From the NCBI GenBank assembly GCA_903925005.1, contig CAIYDX010000199.1:1-35705 (forward strand): a stretch of DNA of 35,705 nucleotides, in the 5' to 3' direction. This document shows positions 25,953 through 33,469 of this stretch, piece after piece. The translations under genes and the position numbers were made by a program. Source of the stretch: an uncultured Geobacteraceae bacterium (lineage in GTDB: Bacteria; Desulfobacterota; Desulfuromonadia; Geobacterales; Pseudopelobacteraceae). Below the pieces are notes generated by a model. The model had not been told where the DNA came from and searched no databases. It was given only the letters and a program-made list of their open reading frames with translations. How positions within the stretch are numbered: the first letter of the stretch is position 1; each line of letters begins with the position of its first letter.

Positions 25953-27011
25953 TTACCCCGGCAGCAGGCGGAACGCCGAAGCCTTGACTGCGGCATAAAG
26001 GGTGCTGCCCGGCGTGATGTTCAGTTCGTCGACCGCATCCTGAACGACCTCGGCAATCAGTGTGTTGCCGGTACAGTCAAGTTCCACGCCGATCTTTCTG
26101 CCCGAGCTGAATAGTGAACGGACGCTGCACTCAAGAAGATTACGGGCGCTGATCGCTTCGGGATGCTGCTTGAAAAGAATGATGTCTTTAGAAGAAAGCT
26201 CCGCCATGGATTCGTCACGATCCGAGCCCGCGGAAAGCAACAGCTGCGACCCGCCCCAAGGATAGGCGAACAGCCCCGATTTTTCGGATGGCAGGCCCAA
26301 TTTCAGCAGATTGATGTAGCCGACCGGATTGTCTCCCATGCGGCTTCTGGCCAACTGCTCGCCGGTAGTCTGCATAACCATCTCCCCCTTTTCAAAAACC
26401 AGCGTACAGTCGGTCATGAGGCGCATTTCGACCAATGAATGGGAGATGAACAGGTACGGTATGCCGAACTGTTCGCTGACACTCTTCAGGTAGGGGATGA
26501 TCTGGAAGCGAAGGGCATCGTCCAGCGCCGAAAGCGGCTCGTCCATCAGCAGCAGGCGAGGGCTGGCCAATATGGCGCGCCCCAAAGCAACACGCTGTTT
26601 TTCGCCGCCTGACAGATTCGTGACTTCGCGGTCGAGGAGATCCTCCAATTTCAGGACGGCAACCAGGGTATTGAAGTCGATGGTTCGGAATTTTACAGGG
26701 CAGCGTTTAAACCCGTAGAGCAGATTGTTTTTGACGCTCAGGTGCGGAAACAGGCAGTGCTGTTGGAAGACAATCGCTATCCGCCGCTGTTCGGGGCGAA
26801 GGTTGATCCCTTTAGCACTGCTGAACAGGCAGTCGCCATCCAGTTCGATCTCGCCACTGTCCGGCTCCACCAGCCCGGCCAGTATGCTTACCAACGTCGA
26901 CTTTCCGCTCCCCGATACGCCAAAGATGCCGACCCGGTCACCACTGACGGTGACGTCCGTTGAGAGGGTGAAGGCGCCGAAGCTTTTCTGTACTGTCATT
27001 GAGAGCTGCAT
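25953..27011 (-). CDS. modC: Molybdate ABC transporter ATP-binding protein
   Basis: ATPase subunit of the molybdate (or tungstate) importer. Walker A GVSGSGKST (31-39), Q-loop VFQQH (81-85), signature LSGGEKQRV (133-141), Walker B LLLMDEP (153-159), and H-loop at ISHS. The C-terminal region (about residues 288-350) carries a TOBE/Mop domain starting SARNLLECSVRSLF, the oxyanion-binding module typical of ModC. It has 352 residues, the usual length. It starts one base after the modB stop, with the GGAGG ribosome-binding site overlapping the end of modB, and is the last gene of the porin-modABC cluster. It acts at the inner face of the inner membrane. Confidence 0.95.
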   Translation of the reverse strand: MQLSMTVQKSFGAFTLSTDVTVSGDRVGIFGVSGSGKSTLVSILAGLVEPDSGEIELDGDCLFSSAKGINLRPEQRRIAIVFQQHCLFPHLSVKNNLLYGFKRCPVKFRTIDFNTLVAVLKLEDLLDREVTNLSGGEKQRVALGRAILASPRLLLMDEPLSALDDALRFQIIPYLKSVSEQFGIPYLFISHSLVEMRLMTDCTLVFEKGEMVMQTTGEQLARSRMGDNPVGYINLLKLGLPSEKSGLFAYPWGGSQLLLSAGSDRDESMAELSSKDIILFKQHPEAISARNLLECSVRSLFSSGRKIGVELDCTGNTLIAEVVQDAVDELNITPGSTLYAAVKASAFRLLPG

Positions 27012-27012
27012 G

Positions 27013-27696
27013 TCACCCCCTCCGGGCCATTTTTCTGGCCATCATTTCATGCAGAAAAAGCACAACTACTGAAATGACCACCGAAACCAGGCAGAGTGAA
27101 AGAGCCATCGTCTCGCTGCCGGGTGAGGCGGCATACTCGTAGATGGCCAGCGGAATGGTCTGGGTAACGCCGGGGATATTGCCGGCCACGATGATCGTCG
27201 CGCCGAATTCTCCCAGGCTGCGGGCGAACATCAGCGATGACCCGGCGAACAGGCCGGGAGCCGAGAGCGGCAGGATAACGGTCAGCAGGGTATCATGCCA
27301 ACGTGCTCCGAGGGTTCGGGAGGCATTGATCAGCTGCTGATCTATGCCCTCCATGCCGATGCGCAGCGAGCGCACGAGAAGTGGAAATCCAACAACCGCT
27401 GAAGCGATGACCGCTGCCTTTAGGGTGAAGATCAGACGTATTCCCGCATCATTGAGTATTGAACCGAGCCAGCCATGCTTGCCGAGCAGCAGCAGCAGGA
27501 AATATCCTATTACCACCGGCGGCAGGGTCAGCGGCAGATTGACGAGCACCTCCAGCAACACCTTGCCGCGGAATCTGACAAAGGTGATCAGATAGGCAAC
27601 GGCAAAACCGAACGGCAGCGACAACAGTGTCGCTGCGACCGCAACCTGGAGCGAAAGCCTGATGGCATCGTAATCTGTGGAGGATAACGGGATCAT
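27013..27696 (-). CDS. modB: Molybdate ABC transporter permease
   Basis: Inner-membrane channel subunit (227 residues, about five helices). The EAA-like coupling loop is visible as LINASRTLGARWHDTLLTVILPLSAPGL, followed by RSLGEFGATIIVAGNIPG, a hallmark of molybdate/tungstate permeases. The start at 27696 was chosen because AAAGG lies 6 nt upstream; reading further upstream would place the start inside a perfect hairpin repeat (27716-27747). It follows modA and is tightly coupled to modC. Substrate preference between molybdate and tungstate cannot be told from the permease. Confidence 0.95.
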   Translation of the reverse strand: MIPLSSTDYDAIRLSLQVAVAATLLSLPFGFAVAYLITFVRFRGKVLLEVLVNLPLTLPPVVIGYFLLLLLGKHGWLGSILNDAGIRLIFTLKAAVIASAVVGFPLLVRSLRIGMEGIDQQLINASRTLGARWHDTLLTVILPLSAPGLFAGSSLMFARSLGEFGATIIVAGNIPGVTQTIPLAIYEYAASPGSETMALSLCLVSVVISVVVLFLHEMMARKMARRG

Positions 27697-27715
27697 AGTT
27701 TGCCTTTGTTCATCC

Positions 27716-27747
27716 ATGTAGAGACGCAAAATCTTGCGTCTCTACAT
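27716..27747. repeat. Perfect 14-bp hairpin repeat between modA and modB
   Basis: ATGTAGAGACGCAA (27716-27729) and TTGCGTCTCTACAT (27734-27747) are exact reverse complements around a 4-nt loop AATC. It fills most of the modA-modB gap (27697-27753). The word GTAGAGACGCAA with its complement is widespread as a dispersed repeat in several bacterial groups. No T tract follows, so it is not a classical terminator. Confidence 0.75.
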
Positions 27748-27753
27748 ATTTTG

Positions 27754-28497
27754 CTATCGAACGGTAAACCCATACTTTGCGAGTACTGACTTTGCCTCGC
27801 TACTATGCAAATAAGCGAAAAACGCCGTGGCTTCCTTGTTCTTTGCGCCGGCAATCGTCAGCGCCATAGGGTAAATTACCTTCTGATAGAGTTCCTGCGG
27901 AACCATAAAGAGGATTTTTGCCTTTTTTGCCATAAGAGCGTCGGTCTTGTAAACAAATGCGCCGTCAACCTCACCCCGTTCGGCATACATCAGGCATTCT
28001 CTCACATCCTTGGCCATTACCAGTTTGCTTTTCAGTTGTGTGTCGATGCCGGACTTTTTGAATGCCTCCATGGCATATTCACCGGAGGGGACGCTCTTGG
28101 GGCTGCCGACAGCGATCCTCTCCAGTTTGAGCAGATCTTGCATTGACGAGGCCTTGCCAGGAGGACCGGCAAAAACCAGTGTGTTGCAGGCAAACGTGCC
28201 GATGCCGGCGGCATCCACCAGTTTCTTGTTTTTCAGATAATCCATCCACCCCAGGTTGGCGGATATGAAGATATCGCATGGCGCTCCGCTTTCAATCTGT
28301 TTGGCCAGTGCCCCGGAGGCGCCATTGTTTTTGACGAACTTCAAGCCGGGATGCTTTTTGGCGAAACGGTCTGACAGTTCGTTTATGACCTCTTTCAGGC
28401 TGGCGGCGACTGAGAGATTGACCTCACCTGCCACTGCCGGCGCAGTCAAAGTAAACAGACAGACCAGGACAGTCGCAATTTTGATTATATTATTCAT
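27754..28497 (-). CDS. modA: Molybdate-binding periplasmic protein
   Basis: Periplasmic substrate-binding protein that captures molybdate or tungstate for ModBC. The start at 28497 gives a standard signal peptide (MNNIIKIATVLVCLF..., cleaved after AVA). The mature part begins EVNLSVAASLKEVINELSDRF, with the ASL oxyanion-binding serine motif. It continues with NNGASGALAKQIESGAPCDIFISA, AVGSPKSVPSGEYAMEAF and the MYAERGEVDGAFVYKTDAL segment, all standard ModA features. It has 247 residues, the normal length. It follows the porin gene by about 105 nt in the same direction and is probably in the same Mo-regulated transcript. The ribosome-binding site is weak. Confidence 0.96.
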   Translation of the reverse strand: MNNIIKIATVLVCLFTLTAPAVAGEVNLSVAASLKEVINELSDRFAKKHPGLKFVKNNGASGALAKQIESGAPCDIFISANLGWMDYLKNKKLVDAAGIGTFACNTLVFAGPPGKASSMQDLLKLERIAVGSPKSVPSGEYAMEAFKKSGIDTQLKSKLVMAKDVRECLMYAERGEVDGAFVYKTDALMAKKAKILFMVPQELYQKVIYPMALTIAGAKNKEATAFFAYLHSSEAKSVLAKYGFTVR

Positions 28498-28602
28498 TCT
28501 TAGGCTCTCACTTTGTTCTATCGCATTAATTCTTCCAATTACAGATGGTTCTATCACAAAAAAAGCGCAAAGTGGTAGCGGCATGTCATGTCCGGTCGGC
28601 GC

Positions 28603-29949
28603 CTAGAAGAAGTACGTGGCTACAAGGCGGATTGTATTATCGGACCCCACGGCCTTTGCTCCGGCAACTCCGTTCGCATTGCCGTAGATGGTATTCAGGT
28701 TCTGATACTCAGTAGCCAGTCGTATAGCGGCATTGAAGTCGTAAGCGACATTTGCATAGAGAGAAGAGTTCGACCTCTGGTAATCAGCGATCCCTGCATA
28801 ACTGTCAAAGTCTCTGGCGTTGCGGCTGCCATAGCCTACCGTAACCCCCAATTCCTGGGTTGGATAGGCGATTATCTGCGCAGCGTATCCAAACCCCTGG
28901 GCAGGGCTCTGGGAAGCTGTCGCGGCTAACGTGGCGCTTAATGCCGTTGGAGTGCCGACCACTGTCCCGAATGTGGCATTATTAAATGCCATATTGGCGG
29001 CACCGTATATCTGTCCCTCAAAGGAGACGCTTCCACTACGGCTCTTGCCATCTTTTGATGACATTACCGGTACGAAGGTATAGAAACCGTATCCGTACGA
29101 ATCAATGCCGGCATTGTTGTTGCTTGGAGCTTTCTCGGTGCCGTAAAGCCCAAAGAGCGTCAGAGTAAGCGGTTTCATTGAAAGTCCGTAAAATCCCGGA
29201 GCGGTCCCGATGGATTTACTGATGAACGAAAACTGCCCGGCAACGTTCACGCTGGGGCCGTAACTGGTAAAGGATGTGGCCGCGGTAGCATTTGAATTGT
29301 TGCCTTGCTGACTTGGATCTTGTACACCCAGCACCAGTTTGATCGAATTATCATCATTCAGAGCCAGTTTCTTTGTAATCCTGATCTGCGGAACCCGCTG
29401 ACTGTTCGGGGTGCCAAAAACGGTACCGTTTCTAAAGTCCAGACTGGCGGCGACCATCGGGCCGAAAATATCCCAATCTTCACCGAACAGAACCTCGAAA
29501 CTATCCCATTTGATGTCCGCCTTGGCGAGACGCAGACGGGGCTGGGGGCTTTCCGAACCAGAGGAAGCGTCTCCATTGAAATCGGCCTCTATGATCGCGC
29601 TCGTTTTGCCGCCGAGATAGTCCGGGCCGGTCGACTTTATCCACAGCCGTGTCCCCTTTGGCGAGAAGATTGATTGCTCCTGATTGGCGGCTGGAGTAGC
29701 GCCCTTGGTACCGGTCGATGGGACCCCGGAGCCGGGTGACCACCAACCCGCCGGGCCAAGGTTCACCGAGTTGTAGGCGTAGTCAAGCCTGACAAAACCG
29801 CCAATGCTGAGATTGAACTTACTTTGAACAGGAACCATTATCGCGGCGGTTTCAGATTGTGGCTGCGCGCCCGACGGTGCGGGGTCACCCGCCAGGGCAA
29901 ATGTCGGGATCATCATGGTGGTTGCAATCATACATAAAATCTTCTTCAT
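28603..29949 (-). CDS. Outer-membrane porin, probably molybdate-regulated
   Basis: Signal peptide at residues 1-20 (FALA cleavage). The rest alternates amphipathic strands and Gly/Asn/Ser-rich loops (FNLSIGGFVRLDYAYNS, RLRLAKADIKWDSFEVLFGEDWDIFG) and ends LVATYFF, the terminal Phe expected for barrel assembly. It has 448 residues, consistent with a 16- to 18-stranded porin of the DcaP-like or general type. An early-loop insertion (SPGSGVPSTGTKGAT) and a segment SQSPAQGFGYAAQIIAYP are also present. It lies between modE and modA with a ModE-type operator upstream, so a role in getting molybdate through the outer membrane is a fair inference but not proven by sequence. Strong ribosome-binding site (AAGGAG). 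Confidence 0.85.
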   Translation of the reverse strand: MKKILCMIATTMMIPTFALAGDPAPSGAQPQSETAAIMVPVQSKFNLSIGGFVRLDYAYNSVNLGPAGWWSPGSGVPSTGTKGATPAANQEQSIFSPKGTRLWIKSTGPDYLGGKTSAIIEADFNGDASSGSESPQPRLRLAKADIKWDSFEVLFGEDWDIFGPMVAASLDFRNGTVFGTPNSQRVPQIRITKKLALNDDNSIKLVLGVQDPSQQGNNSNATAATSFTSYGPSVNVAGQFSFISKSIGTAPGFYGLSMKPLTLTLFGLYGTEKAPSNNNAGIDSYGYGFYTFVPVMSSKDGKSRSGSVSFEGQIYGAANMAFNNATFGTVVGTPTALSATLAATASQSPAQGFGYAAQIIAYPTQELGVTVGYGSRNARDFDSYAGIADYQRSNSSLYANVAYDFNAAIRLATEYQNLNTIYGNANGVAGAKAVGSDNTIRLVATYFF

Positions 29950-30026
29950 CTTTATCTCTCCTTATGTTTATAGAATCGAGCCGGATATTGACTCAGCGAA
30001 TCTTTGTAGGACACTCATTTAACGAG

Positions 30027-30034
30027 CGTTATAT
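30027..30034. promoter_or_regulatory. Second ModE-type half site
   Basis: CGTTATAT, the same half-site word as the operator at 30117, but without a matching right half. It lies about 80 bp upstream of the porin start. It may be a partial or secondary site. Confidence 0.3.
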
Positions 30035-30116
30035 ATCCACTTACATATTGCATGCCAAAACTATAAATGAGTATAAAACAAGCCATTACAGTATGTTATA
30101 ATAAGATGTGCCATAT

Positions 30117-30138
30117 CGTTATATATAAGCATATAACA
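30117..30138. promoter_or_regulatory. Predicted ModE operator
   Basis: CGTTATAT, 6 nt, then ATATAACA: a near-perfect palindrome (7 of 8 positions) matching the known ModE box pattern of CGNTATAT halves about 6 bp apart. It sits between modE and the porin-modABC genes, about 170 bp upstream of the porin start. Occupancy by Mo-bound ModE would repress the porin-mod transcript. Confidence 0.65.
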
Positions 30139-30302
30139 CATAGTTAATATTTAAGCAACTGCTGAAATTTGATACAGATATTTATAATCGAAATCCTGTC
30201 GTCAGGTTGAGGAGGAAGCGGATGATAGTATATTTCATCCAGTGAGGAAGGAAGAGGTAAGAGGACAAGGGAACAGCGCCGTTGATGCCCCTTTGTTTCG
30301 TA
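30139..30302. other. Remainder of the modE-porin gap
   Basis: AT-rich near the operator, then purine-rich GA tracts approaching the modE stop. A 7-codon plus-strand frame with a GGAGG upstream starts near 30222 but is too short to judge. No terminator with a T tract was seen after modE. Confidence 0.35.
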
Positions 30303-31112
30303 TTAATTGACGCCGATAATGACGCTGGAAGCTTTGAACAGAGCGCAGGCGTGACCGCCGACCTTCAATTCAAGACGTTCTGAACTGCCATGGGTTATTA
30401 CGGCGCTGACTGTGTTGCCGCCGCCAATCTCCACGTCAATCTCGGTGTTGACCGGTCCTTCAATGATCTTGGTGATAGTGCCGCAAAAAACATTGCGAGC
30501 ACTGACTTTGGCGTCGTGCAAATCGGTACCGATGATAACCGAACTGGCCTTGATGATGGCGTAGGCCTCACTGCCGGTTACGAGCCCCAGGTTATCGATG
30601 GCGCCATTGGTGACGACGGCCGTCAAGGGAACGCCGCCCTTGAGAGAGAGGGTGACTTCAGCATTGACGGCACCCTTGGTGATGTTGGTCACGGTTCCTG
30701 AAAAAGTGTTGCGTGCGCTGACTTTCATGGAAATCCTCCTTAAAAATTGGTACAGGCTGGTGGTATCGCCGAGCCTGTCTTCCAGGTTGCCCAGAAATTT
30801 ACGGTGTTCTTCCTGGATAGCTTTGAATTGAGTGACTACTTTTTTGCCCTCGGCGGTGAGACTGGTGCCGCCGCCACCTTTTCCTCCGGTCAGGCGATCG
30901 ACCAGAGGTTTCTCCGCAAGGTTATTAATCAGATTGACCATGTCCCAGGCGGTCTTATAACTGATGCCAACCTCTTTGGCGGCCTTGGTGATTAATCCGA
31001 GTTCATCGATTTTTTCCAGGAGATTGATTCTGTCTCCCCCAAGAAATTTGTTATCAGCCCTGTTTAGCCAGAGATTGCCGGTTAGTCCGATGTTGCTTTT
31101 CATGCATTTCAT
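30303..31112 (-). CDS. modE: Molybdate-dependent transcriptional regulator ModE
   Basis: Full-length ModE (269 residues; E. coli has 262). Residues about 22-110 form a LysR-type winged helix (GDRINLLEKIDELGLITKAAKEVGISYKTAWDMVNLIN, then a wing GGKGGGGTSLTAEG). Two Mop/TOBE domains follow: residues 129-198 (MKVSARNTFSGTVTNI) and 201-269 (AKVSARNVFCGTITKI), which bind molybdate at the dimer interface. It is transcribed away from nothing closer than the amidotransferase, and its target genes follow in the same orientation after a gap with a ModE box. The ribosome-binding site of the main start is poor; MKSNIGL three codons later is an alternative start. An internal in-frame ATG with a strong ribosome-binding site lies at 30726-30728 (see findings). 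Confidence 0.93.
   Translation of the reverse strand: MKCMKSNIGLTGNLWLNRADNKFLGGDRINLLEKIDELGLITKAAKEVGISYKTAWDMVNLINNLAEKPLVDRLTGGKGGGGTSLTAEGKKVVTQFKAIQEEHRKFLGNLEDRLGDTTSLYQFLRRISMKVSARNTFSGTVTNITKGAVNAEVTLSLKGGVPLTAVVTNGAIDNLGLVTGSEAYAIIKASSVIIGTDLHDAKVSARNVFCGTITKIIEGPVNTEIDVEIGGGNTVSAVITHGSSERLELKVGGHACALFKASSVIIGVN
30728..30741 (-). promoter_or_regulatory. Strong ribosome-binding site inside modE
   Basis: On the minus strand AAGGAGG lies 6 nt before an in-frame ATG (30726-30728), exactly at the boundary between the DNA-binding half and the first Mop domain. It is better than the gene's own upstream ribosome-binding site. Initiation here would make a 141-residue di-Mop protein, MKVSARNTF to the normal C-terminus. 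Confidence 0.55.
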
Positions 31113-31230
31113 TTAAGTCACACCATTTGATAAATATAATTGAATTGAGCAATAATGCTGACTATCGATGCTTAAATTCTATATCATTTGTTGTCGTACT
31201 GTAAAGTGATCTGAACAGCAACTTTAGGTG

Positions 31231-31920
31231 TTACGGCAACAGCTTTGCCGACGACAGAAAATTTTTCATAAGCCGCGCCGCCGTAGCATGATAACTTCCG
31301 GACTCGGCCCTGAATGAGGCAAGAAGCTCCTCGGCATGTAGCGACATGGAGCGCTTCAACGAGCACCAGTCCCTGATTATTTCTTCCGTGACCTCCGGGT
31401 GGAACTGCACCCCCCATGCAGAATCCCCTATACGAAAGGCCTGGTGGGGACATGCCGCAGAAGAGGCCAGTAATACAGCACCTTCGGAAATGTCAAAACT
31501 GTCATTGTGCCACTGGAAGGTAGAAAATTCTTGTAGAATGCCGTTAAACAGATGATCCTCCTTTCCCTCATTTCTCAGGGAAACGGTTAAAGTCCCGCGT
31601 TCTTCCCAACGATTGGAAACAACTTGAGCTCCCATGGAAGCCGCCAGCAGTTGTCCTCCTAGGCAGATCCCGAGGTAAGGAATTCGGGCGGAAACCGCCG
31701 TGCGAATAAGATCTTTCAGTCCGGTGAGAAAAGGGTGTTTGAGGTCGTCGTTTGCTCCCATCGCGCCGCCAAGGACGATCAAGGCGGCTATCTGCTCCGG
31801 CGACGGGAGGTGGCCGTCACGGTACGGGTGATGCACTACATGGGGAATGGGAAGGTGCTCGATCAGGTTGCCGGGAGGCACTTCAGGGTCATTCTGGATG
31901 ATATGCAGTGTGCCTTTCAT
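31231..31920 (-). CDS. Class I glutamine amidotransferase (GMP synthase-like)
   Basis: Stand-alone class I amidotransferase domain of 229 residues. The nucleophile elbow is YLGICLGGQ with Cys86; FQWHND follows in the middle, and VQFHPEVTEE supplies His174 and Glu176 of the triad. LGGAMGAND near residue 50 matches the oxyanion region (GGPM-type) of this group. The start at 31920 was chosen for GGAG 7 nt upstream; an upstream ATG at 31962 lacks one. Related proteins are annotated as GMP synthase-like or as glutamine hydrolases for diverse acceptors (for example gamma-glutamyl hydrolases). No synthase partner is next to it, so the acceptor is unknown. Confidence 0.9.
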   Translation of the reverse strand: MKGTLHIIQNDPEVPPGNLIEHLPIPHVVHHPYRDGHLPSPEQIAALIVLGGAMGANDDLKHPFLTGLKDLIRTAVSARIPYLGICLGGQLLAASMGAQVVSNRWEERGTLTVSLRNEGKEDHLFNGILQEFSTFQWHNDSFDISEGAVLLASSAACPHQAFRIGDSAWGVQFHPEVTEEIIRDWCSLKRSMSLHAEELLASFRAESGSYHATAARLMKNFLSSAKLLP

Positions 31921-32083
31921 GATTCCGCTCCGTCTTGTGAACTTTCGGTTCCTGTATAACACATGGCATTATGGCCGTTAACTCTCTTTTTGATATATTA
32001 CAAGAAATTAAATCTTTCGCCGTTGGGCATACGCACAAAGAGCTCCGATGAAGGAGGCCATTGTGATGCAGCAATTTCTAAAA

Positions 32084-32494
32084 TTAGTCAGTGCCAAAGA
32101 CCTGAACAAGGACCCGCCCCCTGTCGTCAATCCGGATGGGCAGCAGTGGCAAGTCCTTCTGCGCCGGCCCCTTGGTCACCGCGCCCTTTGCATCGAAGGT
32201 TGAACCGTGGCAGGGGCAAATGAAGGTGCGGTCCGGCCCGGCGCTCAGGGTGCAACTGCGGTGCGTGCAACTGCTGGAAAGAGCGAGAAGTCGCCCGTCC
32301 CGGCGGATGAGGAAGAACCCTTGGTTGCGGAAGCGGTCGTATACCCCTTCTTCCCGAAAGGCGTCGGCCGGCCCGGCGTCGATTGTCCTTTCACCGGTAG
32401 CGGAGGCCTGGCTGTTGATGCCGGTTTTCGTCATGGCGCAGCCGGCTAGCAGCCCGGCGCTCAGGATCACGAATTGCCGTCGGTTCAATTTCAT
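32084..32494 (-). CDS. Rieske [2Fe-2S] protein with Tat/lipoprotein signal
   Basis: N-terminus MKLNRRQFVILSAGLLAGC has a twin-arginine motif (NRRQF) and a lipobox (LAGC, Cys19), so it is probably folded with its cluster, exported by Tat and lipidated. The Rieske fold at residues 35-135 has the complete high-potential set: Cys76 and His78 (CTHRSC), Cys93 and His96 (CPCHGSTFD) as cluster ligands, and Cys81 and Cys95 able to form the disulfide. It has 136 residues, short for a cytochrome bc subunit and without a membrane helix or neighbouring cytochrome b gene, so it is more likely a stand-alone electron carrier. It lies 42 nt after an outer-membrane protein gene and is probably co-transcribed with it. 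Good ribosome-binding site (GAGGAG). Confidence 0.93.
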   Translation of the reverse strand: MKLNRRQFVILSAGLLAGCAMTKTGINSQASATGERTIDAGPADAFREEGVYDRFRNQGFFLIRRDGRLLALSSSCTHRSCTLSAGPDRTFICPCHGSTFDAKGAVTKGPAQKDLPLLPIRIDDRGRVLVQVFGTD

Positions 32495-32536
32495 CGATAA
32501 CTCCTCGTTGAAAGTTGTGAATGGGGTTGCACTATA

Positions 32537-33469
32537 TTAATACTCAAACACAATGCTGGTGACAATGCCCCATTTGAAATCGTTGCTTGCCGCCTTGTCG
32601 ATGGGGAAAACATAGCCGATGCCGATTCGGGGCTGCAGTGAGCCTATTGCGTCGAAGTTGGCGCGCAGCCCTATGGTTCCGGTGAGGTTGTTCTGGCCGG
32701 CATTTTCTCCCTTGAGGCCCGTCTCCCCCTTCAGTTCCAGGATCGGAATGAGCTGCTCGATGTGAGGCAAAGCCAGGTCCTTGCGGGCGATATTGTAGCC
32801 GGCAACCACGCCGTATTCGAAAGTCTGAGTGCCTCCCGCATCTCCGGGTCCCATCAGCAGGGAAAAACCTCCCATGGTCTGAAGACTGAAGTGCTCGCCT
32901 AGTCTCAGAGCATCGAATACTTTAGCGACTCCCTCTGTGTTCTGGCTGACCGGTGAGTTGGTAGGGAGGCCGAGTTCCAGGCCCACTCCGACAGTGTTGT
33001 CGAAGAAGCTGTTGCTGGAGACGAACTGGTAGATTGGGCGGCGCACGCTGATTTCAATGTTGCCGACGCCGCGGGTGCGTTCCTTGCTCGTCGCCCCGGA
33101 GAGAGGGTCGGTGGTCGTGACAGTTTCGTAGTGGTACGGAATTTCCAGCTCGAAGGTCGTCACCCCGAAGGCTTTCTCGATCTCGATGCGGGAATCATCG
33201 GTCACTTTGCCGTGTCCCGCCTGATGGATCCAGTCGAAGCGCACTTCGTTGTCAACATCGGTTTCATCCATCCGAAACGGTTCCGGGAACCAGAACTGCC
33301 CATACTGGCTGCGGTGGTCGAGTAATCCGAACCATCCGTAGTGTGTGTCGGCGGCGGAGTTGTCCTCGGCGGCTGCACTGGCCGCAGAGGCGGTAAGGAG
33401 TAGTGCCGCAAGCGACGATAGAATGGAAACATAACGGACCAGATGGGTGAAATTGCGAATTTGCATCAT
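32537..33469 (-). CDS. Outer-membrane beta-barrel protein (putative transporter)
   Basis: Signal peptide at residues 1-33 (ASAASAAAE). The mature part of about 275 residues has repeated amphipathic strands (EVRFDWIHQAG, TFELEIPYHYETV, VGNIEISVRRPIYQF, VGVGLELGLPTNSP) and ends SIVFEY, fitting a 10- to 12-stranded barrel. It resembles the 'meta-pathway' or transporter-type outer-membrane proteins, but the match is only general. Strong ribosome-binding site (AGGAGG) before two adjacent ATGs. It precedes the Rieske lipoprotein gene by 42 nt in the same direction. A role in passing a substrate or electrons across the outer membrane is inference. Confidence 0.8.
   Translation of the reverse strand: MMQIRNFTHLVRYVSILSSLAALLLTASAASAAAEDNSAADTHYGWFGLLDHRSQYGQFWFPEPFRMDETDVDNEVRFDWIHQAGHGKVTDDSRIEIEKAFGVTTFELEIPYHYETVTTTDPLSGATSKERTRGVGNIEISVRRPIYQFVSSNSFFDNTVGVGLELGLPTNSPVSQNTEGVAKVFDALRLGEHFSLQTMGGFSLLMGPGDAGGTQTFEYGVVAGYNIARKDLALPHIEQLIPILELKGETGLKGENAGQNNLTGTIGLRANFDAIGSLQPRIGIGYVFPIDKAASNDFKWGIVTSIVFEY

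Noticed and set aside
28498..28602. Molybdenum-cofactor or GEMM riboswitch before modA
   Set aside because: The GCGCAAAG word looked tempting, but the surrounding conserved loops and pairing are absent.
30222..30245. A 7-codon plus-strand frame with a GGAGG site
   Set aside because: Too short to support as a leader peptide, and no plus-strand gene follows it.
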